Assembly (NCBI GenBank): GCA_944548615.1 | Contig: OX155973.1 | Location: forward strand, 6,617,326 to 6,681,325 | DNA length: 64,000 nucleotides | Reading direction: 5' to 3' | Origin: Micropterix aruncella | Lineage: Eukaryota; Arthropoda; Insecta; Lepidoptera; Micropterigidae | The notes under the pieces: model-generated | What the model was told of the DNA's origin: nothing | The model's input: the letters and a program-made list of their open reading frames with translations, nothing else | Database searches by the model: none | Program-made: the position numbers and the translations under genes | Part shown: one piece after another, positions 34,480-64,000 of the stretch | Layout of the letters: each line of letters starts with the position of its first letter | Position numbering within the stretch: the stretch's first letter is position 1

Positions 34480-34857
34480 TTAAGTTCAGTTACATACTAT
34501 TTTGACTCGTGACCCCTTTTCTCAATATTTTCATTTGATAAACTTTCAAATAAATTAATTCATACTTATTTCATAGTCATTTTTTCGATGGACTGAGGAT
34601 TGTATCGATTTTAAGGATGCTTGTCAACGCCAGAAAACTAATTTCTCCATAGCTACTGATGGACAACAAATAAAAATTACAAATAATAAAAAACAAACTG
34701 GAAAAAAACAAATCCTGGAGCTTCCTTCATCAAAACTTTTTACAAAGAAGATGATTTAACAAAAATATTGGGTCCTTACCTATATACCCAAAAAGCAGAA
34801 AAGCCATATAAGAAGTGCCGAATATACCTTTAAGCTGATTAAAAGTCATGTACATCC

Positions 34858-35625
34858 AGAGTACATCTCAAGCCGATTCCAACAAGCCCAAATACGGTTA
34901 AGATACGTTGTTCCATTATAGAATTCCAGTGCCTACCTTCTGTATCCATCTTTAGACCCTAGAAACCATTCATGGCCAGAGTATATATCAAGACGATTGA
35001 AAAAGCCCAAACACGGCCAAGATACATTGTTCCATTATAGATTCCCAGTGCCAACCATCCGGATCCATCATCAGAGCCTGGAAATCTTAAGACCCTGATA
35101 ACTATTCATGATCAGAGTATACCTCAAGATGATACCAAAAAGCCCAAACACGGCTAAGATACGTTGTTCCTTTATAGAGATCCAGTGCCAACCTTCCGGA
35201 TACATCATCAGAGCCTGAAAATCTTAAGACCCTAAAACAAATTCATGATCAGAGTATACCTCAAGACGATTCCAAAAAGCCCAATCACGGCTAAGATACG
35301 TTGTTCCATTATAGAGTTCCAGTGCCAACCTTTTGGATCCATCATCAGAGCCTGGAAATCAAAACCCTGAAAACCATTCATTGTCAAAGTATACCTCAAG
35401 ACGATTCCAAAAAGCCCAAACACGGCTAAGATACGTTGTTCCATTATAGAGTTCCAGTGCCAACCTTCCGGATCAATCATCAAAGCCTGGAAATCTTAAA
35501 TGGCCAGAGTACATCTCAAGATAATGACGACAAGCCCAAACACGGCTCAGATACTTTGTTCTGTTATGCAGTTCCTGTGAATACCTTCCGCCTCTATCAT
35601 CAGATCAGATCAATCCTACCATATT
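34858..35625. repeat. Tandem array of ~130-bp units (six copies)
   Basis: Units start near 34858, 34977, 35115, 35251, 35387 and 35505. Each has CAGAGTATACCTCAAGACGA, AAGCCCAAACACGGCTAAGA and CCAGTGCCAACCTTCCGGAT blocks. Lengths vary from about 118 to 138 bp. A single related unit occurs inverted at 44160-44340, next to an R2-like element. Confidence 0.85.
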
Positions 35626-35639
35626 ATTATTGTAATGTC

Positions 35640-36110
35640 ATCAGAACTACACACAATTGCCAAGTTTCATATTAATACGACAATCAGAAGTGGTTGAAAT
35701 TCGGTTCCTTAGATTCCATTACAGGTTAGTTACATATAGGTACATAGCGTTGGACCTAATGAAGGTATAAGAGTTTGTTAAAAAATAACAGTATTCCTAC
35801 CTTTTTTATACTTTATAATGTATGTATAACATAACCATTTATTTTTTCATCAAAGCGGGAAAGAATTTTGTAGAAAACAATACTTACTGGTCTTTTACTG
35901 CTTTTTATTCAAAAATGAAAAACATGATAATAGTATTACTAATAATTAGTAGATATCTGTGTAAGTTGTTTTATATTTATCGGACGAGCAAATTTGTTTC
36001 AAATTATCAGATCTTGTTTATAAGTAAGAATGGAGCTGATTGCATGATTTATTAATGTTAGTCTTGGTAATCAAAATGGCTTTCAAAACTGCGACACTTA
36101 ACTGTGTTTT
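35640..36110. other. Flank of the tandem array
   Basis: 35630-35715 continues the homology with 44105-44200 (GAAATTCGGTTCCTTAGATT). After that AT-rich DNA follows with no recognised gene. Confidence 0.5.
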
Positions 36111-36599
36111 TTGCATGTCCATATTTTAATAATTACAGACAAAAACTCTTCCGACTGATGCATTTCTTCGAGGCAGACATAAAACGTACTCAATAATTAT
36201 ACAAGTTAGTACAGTTGAGATTGTTATCACGGAAGTGTTTGAACAACTCCACCAACGGTCTTCAGCAGCAACATTCTCAGAATTCCAGCTTGTGATTTTG
36301 TCATCTTTTGGGCTTAAATTATATTTTGGAGTGTTTGCGAAAGCGGGACAATTTTGCTTTCGCTGGGGACAGCGGGACAGACAGCCTGAAAGCGTGGTTG
36401 TCACGCCGAAAGCGGGACGTATGGTCACGTTATTTATGTATGATACATAGCGGTGGACCTAATAAAAGTGTGTTAAAAAAAACAAAAAGTTAGTGTTTTA
36501 TTTGTTTAATTTTAAATGTTTTAAATTAATTAAAACCTATATTAATTTTTGTAATTTACAGAAAAAAGTGCAATAGGAAATTAGGTTTTCAAACTAAAC

Positions 36600-36940
36600 T
36601 TTTTTTGGGGATATTTGCTAATGCTCGAAGAGGTTGGGAACCACTGCTGGGCTGTATACAGGCTGCTTAGCAATTGTACGAAAGAGGCGTCGTGGTCCCG
36701 CGCTCCGCTGCAAAACTCCAAAATCCGTACAACGTTATTCTTTTGTCACAGTACGGTACGGACGCCGCAACTGCGACCTGCGCGTGGTCTTAAAAGCTTG
36801 CTGTTTCATCTCACCCATTGTTGAACAGAGAGGGACTATAGAACGAAAAAAGAGATAGCAACGACGAAAGAGATAGAACGACGAGAGAGATAGAACGACG
36901 AAAGAGATAGCGCTTTGTAGAACGACGAAAGAGATAGCAA
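36600..36940. repeat. hAT-end remnant followed by an ~18-bp minisatellite
   Basis: Near 36625-36650 a hAT-like end is seen, inverted (CAGCAGTGGTTCCCAACC). From 36840 to 36940 units of AGAACGACGAAAGAGAT are repeated about five times. Confidence 0.6.
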
Positions 36941-37699
36941 GGTATTCAAACGGAATCAAACCGAATGCTCTTGTAAATTCTTGTTCCAGGAAATAAATGT
37001 TTTTGACCAAACCGTTATCATTAGAAACTTCAGGTAAAATTATTTTTAATCTTCTTTACATGTACGAGGATGCCTCGAAATATTGTTTAGTTTTCATTAT
37101 TTGTAAAGTAGATTACGGCTCGCCAAACTAAGGTGAAATTGAGGCAAAATTTACGCTTTTTAGGGGTAATAACTAGGATGTTGATAGAAATTTCGAAGTT
37201 TTGGCACTACATAATCTTAGTTTTAACTTTAGTGATCTCAAATGAACTCAAATCTCAATATTAAAATGCGTATTATCGTCGCAATCGATTACGGGCGTTT
37301 GTATAGAGAGTCGAGCGGAAAGGGCCCTCTTAAGCCGGGTCTGCTGCGCGTGTTTTTTCGAAACAATACACAAAAACAATTGTTTTCATACACAAGCTGT
37401 CTCCTGTGTATAGAAATGTTTCATGTTTAAACAAACATTTTGTGTAAATATCAATATGAGTTTCGACGAGGAAGACGTACCTACTTTAAAATTTTGCAAT
37501 TATAGACGTAATATCGGGGAGAAAAAGCAACTCGTATCAATGGATTGACATTGGTCAATTTATTATTTAAAAGTGATCACAAGACAATATAACCTAAAAA
37601 ACCGTGTCGTGACAGTTCTGCGCGAGAAAATGAAACAAAACCTTCCCCCCTCCAAACGCGCGGGGAATGTTTTCCAAGTGCCACGGGAAACAAAAACAT

Positions 37700-38260
37700 C
37701 ATTTTATTTATTTATTTATTAGTTTCAAATAGTAGTCAAGAGCATTACAGATGAATCCAATTCGCCCTTGAATATTAAAGCTAGAGTGTAAGTCTAAAAA
37801 TAAATGACTTACTTAACTAAATTATTGCTAACATTGAACAAGAAAAAAACATTAAAATAATAAAACTAAATAAAAGACAGATTATGATAAACATAAGATA
37901 GCAGGGAGTTGCCCTTTTAGCTGCCAAAGGGTTGGCAGCTAAAAGGGCAACTCCCTGCTATCTTATGTTTATTATATACAAAAAATATCTATTTCTGTGG
38001 GTAAGGAATCAAGAAGAGCTATAATTCTTCCCATTGGCCTGTCTACAAAAATATTTGTACGGTGGTACGGCACATTAAACAATAGATGCGATCTCCTCGC
38101 TGTGTAATTTACCGGTACGTACAATTCAAACTTACATAGTATCTCTGCCAAATAAATAGTTCCTTGAATTAATTTATATGCTAATATAATTAGTGAAATA
38201 TATCGACGCGTTTCAAGACTGTTGTTTTGCATACACAAATGTGTATGGCCACGCACCTTT
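37700..38260 (-). mobile_element. Jockey-type non-LTR 3' end (RT C-terminus and 3' UTR)
   Basis: The minus strand at 37974-38256 reads TRRYISLIILAYKLIQGTIY, then FNVPYHRTNIF and IALLDSLPTEIDIF, ending in a stop. The 3' UTR ends in ATAAATAAATAAAT-type sequence. Relatives of the 3' UTR are at 44793-45138 and 49085-49195. Confidence 0.75.
37887..37972. repeat. 40-bp perfect inverted repeat with 6-nt loop
   Basis: Arms 37887-37926 and 37933-37972 are exact reverse complements around the core TAGCAGGGAGTTGCCCTTTT. The related copy at 44965-45015 has only one arm, so the hairpin arose as an inverted duplication within this copy. Confidence 0.9.
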
Positions 38261-38493
38261 GTTTCGATGTTTTTGTGTATTGTTTCGAAAAAACATGCGC
38301 AGGAGACCCCGATTTAGAAAGACACGTGTTATGACGTTCTGTTCGTGGAGGTGTAAATAGCTTATTAGATAAGAATAATAGTGCTGAAAGAAAAGATTGT
38401 ATTTGAGAACACGGCCCCGATCTAAATCTTTAAATATATGATTTCACAATCCTAATTGCTTATATAGATAACAAGAGGCAGCATCTGACTGAA

Positions 38494-38705
38494 TGGGAAA
38501 ATGTATAAAAACAGTGTTATTACTGTTTTATTTATATGGGGTTATACATCTTATACAATAATAATGTGAATAAGAACAATAATTTAGATAAAATTATCGA
38601 GTTAGATGCATATGACAAGTATACCATTGTGATTTAATACAATATTAACGATCAGTATTTGAAATAAAGATAAAAATATCGACTTCGCGCCGATCCTGCC
38701 TGGTA
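38494..38705 (+). pseudogene. Degenerate tandem copy of FAM20-like exon 1
   Basis: About 210 bp align with 38709-38940, from the start codon region through GGGGTTATAC and CGATCAGTATTTGAAA. Frameshifts and stops break the frame. It lies head-to-tail immediately before the intact exon 1. Confidence 0.8.
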
Positions 38706-38708
38706 AAA

Positions 38709-60401
<21,693 letters not shown>

Positions 60402-60736
60402 AAGAAATTATAAAGATATGCCCTTTTTTGCTATTATTTTATTTTCATTAATTACTCCTTTAAGAAATGGGTTCATTTAGAGTTAATGCTACAGTTATTT
60501 TAAACGCTATCACAAATAAATCAATTCTTTTTTTTAATTTTAATAAAATAAAATACTTAATTTTAATAAAATAAAATACTTTATTATAATAAATAAAATA
60601 CGTATACTTCCTTCCTTACCGTTATATATTATAAAATGAATCTGCTTCTCTGTTTATCTGAGTGTTAACTGAAGAAATACGCAACTGATTTCGATGAGTT
60701 TTTCTATCTATGTAGCTTGCCCATTCCCATCGGTAA

Positions 60737-61227
60737 GGGGCTGTCCACATATTACGTAATTACCGAGGGGGAGGAGGGGGGGGGGTTGTAGCTGAGGCTT
60801 ATGCTTGATTACGTGGGGGAGGGGGGGGGGGGGTCCTGATTACGTAATCAACTTTGGTCACCGCATCGCAATTTTTTTGGTCTAAACTTGCACATTGAAT
60901 GTGCTTTTTTAAATGCATTCTTTTTTCTCTTTAATACCACTGTGCAGCCTTTACAACCACTGCGATCTGAAGATTGGGACCTGTAAAATAAACCCAAGAG
61001 TTTGAGATTTTGTAATTACTTTGAAATAATAAAGTACATTTTTAAAAGCATTATAACATGTTTATTCCACTTACCGTCTTCAAACACTTTACGAGTTCAC
61101 GATTCTTCCCATTTTTCGTAAATTCGGTTGATTACGTAATCAGGCCGCTGATTACGTCTGTTGACATGGGGGAAAGGGGGTGGTCGAAAATCCCCAAAAC
61201 GTGATTTTGTAATATGTGGACGACCCC
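60737..61227. mobile_element. Harbinger-type MITE with TAA TSD
   Basis: TAA at 60734-60736 and 61228-61230. Ends GGGGCTGTCCACATATTACG and, inverted, GGGGTCGTCCACATATTACA. Internal ATTACGTAAT and poly-G tracts. Confidence 0.85.
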
Positions 61228-61259
61228 TAATAGGGCACAAAATTTACGTCCTATGTCCC

Positions 61260-61395
61260 CTAAATTGTATTTAAGAATTAATTGCTGAAAAACATTGGTT
61301 TTGAGTAGAAAAATAACTGAAACCCAATGGAAAAACCTTTACCTTATGTTTATTTGATTCTGTTATCCAACTGGGACCAGCCCGTTCTAGGGTGG
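61260..61395 (-). repeat. Short dispersed repeat V (copy 1)
   Basis: Shares with 63045-63175 (other strand) a block with CACCCTAGAACGGGCT and AGGTAAAGGTTTT-like sequence, ending in CAATGTTTTTCAG/CAATTAATTCTT. Confidence 0.55.
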
Positions 61396-61515
61396 ATAGG
61401 GCTCTAATATTACACAATAAATTATTTAAAAGTTTTAGTAAAATTCTAATAAAACTAATTTTCCTTATAATAAAGCCCCCAAAAAACTCAATTTCGTTAT
61501 AAAATCGGCAATTAA

Positions 61516-61738
61516 TCCTACTACTATTATAAACGCGAAAGTTTGTAAGAATGTATGTATGGATGTTTGTTACTCTTTCACGCAAAAACTACTGAATGGA
61601 TTTTGATGAAGCTTTACAATAATATAGCTTACACATCAGAATAACACATAGGCAATAATTTATAAAGATATATAGTTTTCTATCATCATTATCACAATTT
61701 TCCATCCCCATGCGGGTGAAACCGCGGGGCGCAGCTAG
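61516..61738 (+). mobile_element. Non-autonomous Helitron, lepidopteran type
   Basis: Starts with TC after an A and ends with CTAG before a T, the A|T insertion rule. Contains TTTCACGCAAAAACTACTGA, GAATAACACATAGGC and the 3' hairpin region GCGGGTGAAACCGCGGGGCG. This sequence type is widespread in moths and butterflies. Confidence 0.9.
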
Positions 61739-61739
61739 T

Positions 61740-62540
61740 GAAACATAAAATCACAAATAGAAAGAATAGACTTACAACTTAAAATAACGAGAAAAATAAA
61801 GTTATAAGAAAGAAAATGTCATAAGAAAATTTAAAAAAGTTATTAATATTTAACATAATAATATTGTAAGTAATATATAATTAAATATAAAAATACCTAG
61901 TAATTATAACTAAAATTCATTGTCAATATATAACGACAAAATTAAAGAAATTTTGGTAATTAGTACAACGTCAAATATAATAGACATACATATTCAAAAA
62001 TATATTTAAATTAGTGCACCTAAGCTTTAATAGATTATAATTTTTAACAATTGATGTATGGTTAGTCGGTCATGACTCGATAACCATTTCTTTACCTTAT
62101 TTTTAAATATGCGAAATGTCAAATTCATTTTTATTACCACATTGATCAGATTGTAAAATCTCTGCGTAATGAAAGAGTAATGTCTCTGTCCAAATGATAT
62201 TTTCATCTTGGGTATTAATAAACTATTTTATAAAACTTGTCTCGTTGGCCGTCGGTTCTGAAGTATTCCGGAAATTGAAAATTTGTCCAAGAGGGCACTT
62301 TTTAGAAAAAGTTGCCTACAATCAAAGATTTTAGCTTCCATATAAATTTCATTCATCAATTAAATATAAAAATATTAATAAATTTAATATTTACATTAGG
62401 TAGGATCCCAATTTTAAAAGGAATTGCTATAATCATTTTTTAAATGGGTAAAAAGGCGAATAATTTGTTAAATAAAATGTTTTTGGTTAATTTAGATGTG
62501 GATCTCAAGAATAGGTTATTTACTCCTTTGAGAATGGAGA
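61740..62540 (+). other. Intergenic DNA without recognised gene
   Basis: Very AT-rich. No coding pattern or repeat was matched. Confidence 0.45.
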
Positions 62541-62543
62541 TAA

Positions 62544-62900
62544 ATGCTTATATTTATTAAATACTCCGTTAGCGATAATGGGATTGTAAAATCAGGTGTA
62601 TCATTTCAAGTTCGTGGTGATTTCTGTAAAATGTCTTTTGAAGCTAAAATAGAAATTACTTGTGTACAACTGAGTTCTCAGCAGATATTCTCTGCTTCTA
62701 TTCTCAGTTCACACCTACATTTTCAAGCTTTTATACATACATTAGAATCGTCCTTAGATAAACTAGCAGGGAGTTCTTTTGCCGTAATATTGTGGGGTGA
62801 TTTCAATACCAACTTTGCGGAAAAATGAAGATGAAGAACCTTTATGATTTTCAGACAGCTTTGGTTGAAAATAAATTTGTGACTTTTTAAAATAGTATAT
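62544..62900 (+). mobile_element. Non-LTR endonuclease fragment
   Basis: The frame ends with SSFAVILWGDFNTNF, the GDFN motif of AP-like endonucleases in Jockey/CR1-type elements, preceded by a degraded endonuclease stretch. Confidence 0.55.
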
Positions 62901-63044
62901 GTCAGCGCTGGATAGCTCAATTCCTATACGGCAGTCAACTCGAAATCAGTGAATCAACTTTTAACGTTTGGGCAATAACGAGTATTAAAATATACATGGT
63001 TTTTTTACAAACGAGTATTAAAAATACGAGACAGCGGATGTTGC

Positions 63045-63175
63045 ATTTGAATGTCCACCCTAGAACGGGCTACTCCAAGTTGGGCACAGAATTAAATAAG
63101 CAAAAGGTTAAGGTTTTGCCATTCGGTTCCTGTTATTTCTGTAAGAAAAATCAATGTTTTATAATAATTAATTCT
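63045..63175 (+). repeat. Short dispersed repeat V (copy 2)
   Basis: Counterpart of 61260-61395, in opposite orientation. Confidence 0.55.
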
Positions 63176-63464
63176 TCATTCTTTAATTATAATGAAATCC
63201 AAAAGATACTAATGACAGCCTCATCTTTAATTATATTAAATCCTATAGAAAAACTTACAAAAAAGTTGCATGATAACGACATTAAAAAAATCGGTTTTGT
63301 ACCTCAATACTTTCCCGGCAAGCAGACAAGCACATCCGCTAACCCCCACGCCCCGAGCGTCAAACCCTTCATACGAAGATGGCTTATGGTATTTTAACGT
63401 ATGTAATGCTGCCACAGCAAGCTCTCAAATTTTAACAAAAAAAAACTGACTTTTTAAAATAAGT

Positions 63465-63835
63465 GCAGCAGCCATTTCATGGTGAAACTTATCACGGGAT
63501 ATCATAATTTAATACGTATTAAAAAAATCGTGTCTGTGCTGTTGACCGTTGAGGAGTTCCCCCGTTGGAAGCCAACCCTGGGTGCCGCAGTCCTGTCTCG
63601 GTGAAACTTAGAACGGGACCGTTGAGGTCCTCCTCAACGGTCAACAGCACAGACACGAAATTTTGTATATGCATTCAAATATGACGATCTTAGTTTCATC
63701 AAGACAGGACTGCGGCACCCAGGGTTGGCTTCCAACGATTGAACTCCTCAACGGTCAACAGCACAGACACAAAATTTTGTACACGCATTTAATTATGATA
63801 GCCTGTTCTAAGTTTCACCATAACATGGCTGCTGC
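63465..63835. mobile_element. MITE with ~150-bp terminal inverted repeats
   Basis: Left arm 63465-63610 and right arm 63690-63835 are inverted, from GCAGCAGCCAT through GTGTCTGTGCTGTTGACCG to GGTGCCGCAGTCCTGTC. A third partial copy of the CAACGGTCAACAGCACAGAC block sits in the centre at 63635-63655. Confidence 0.85.
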
Positions 63836-63842
63836 AAGTGCA

Positions 63843-64000
63843 ATGAAACTTCGAAAATTATTATGGTATATAAAACAGTATGGAAAAAAGACCGTAGGTG
63901 GTATACGTGAAACTGCTGAAAGGACACGCGAAAAAAGTGTAAGGGCAGTAAGCGAAAAAATCAGGTCATGGAAGGAATTAAAAGTGCCTTTTGTACAGCA
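63843..64000 (+). CDS. Unrecognised ORF, open to the window end
   Basis: An ATG at 63843 opens 52 codons without stop, starting MKLRKLLWYIKQYGKKTVGG, then a basic, charged, probably helical stretch (AERTREKSVRAVSEKI). I recognise no family. It begins directly after a MITE arm, and no promoter or splice acceptor was identified. It could be a gene start, or a chance ORF. Confidence 0.35.
   Translation, partial: MKLRKLLWYIKQYGKKTVGGIRETAERTREKSVRAVSEKIRSWKELKVPFVQ

Larger units (their letters stand above)
37332..38315. mobile_element. TIR element with ~48-bp ends, containing a non-LTR fragment
   Basis: The ends are inverted repeats at 37332-37381 and 38268-38315, sharing GCGCNTGTTTTTTCGAAAC and AATACACAAAAACA. 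Inside lies a Jockey-type 3' end. No transposase is visible. Confidence 0.7.

Noticed and set aside
35232..35483. Repetitive minus-strand ORF across the tandem array
   Set aside because: It comes from a ~130-bp unit that happens to be nearly in frame; other units break the frame.

Overview
This window is a TE-rich, intron-rich stretch of an insect nuclear genome, most likely a moth or butterfly. The clues are a canonical lepidopteran-style Helitron (61516..61738), many Jockey/CR1-type, RTE-type and R2-like non-LTR fragments, TTAA-flanked MITEs, a tRNA-derived SINE, and low-GC introns. The species assignment is inference.

Three host genes, all on the + strand, were assembled from exons by splice sites, reading phase and protein-family pattern. 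(1) 394..6224: the 3' four exons of a MULE-transposase-derived gene that ends in an acidic linker and a C3HC4 RING finger; earlier exons lie before the window. (2) 16835..33567: a complete six-exon thioredoxin-like protein 1 gene (TXNL1; thioredoxin domain plus PITH domain, 286 aa). (3) 38709..60401: a four-exon FAM20-family kinase gene, closest to FAM20B (glycosaminoglycan xylosylkinase). Its second exon lacks one base, which puts an in-frame stop just before the splice donor. Its first exon also has a degenerate upstream copy and a truncated downstream copy. An ORF at 63843 is open to the end of the window and may start another gene.

Layout. 1-6.2 kb: MULE-RING gene with TE-filled introns. 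7-9.2 kb: a complete-ended PIF/Harbinger element (TSD TAA) whose nuclease and MADF genes have interlocking introns. 9.8-11.3 kb: a mariner pseudogene and a long-TIR MITE. 12-16.5 kb: a pogo/Tigger-type element (TIR plus TA) split by a 5'-truncated R2-like retroelement. 16.8-33.6 kb: TXNL1, with hAT, RTE, R2-like, RNase H-bearing non-LTR, Tc1, Harbinger and MITE insertions in introns. 34.2-36.4 kb: a MITE and a ~130-bp tandem array. 37.3-60.4 kb: the FAM20-like gene with very large introns holding two R2-like subfamilies, two long (TA)n tracts, a complete-ended hAT element with 8-bp TSD, a ~0.65-kb dispersed repeat, a Jockey/CR1 reverse transcriptase and a composite long-TIR element. 60.4-64 kb: Harbinger-type MITE, Helitron, non-LTR fragments and a long-TIR MITE.

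The three host genes show no functional link to one another. The structure beyond the genes is mostly nested transposition. Several insertions have exact target-site duplications, so their relative order can be read directly. No CRISPR, operon or prokaryotic feature is present.
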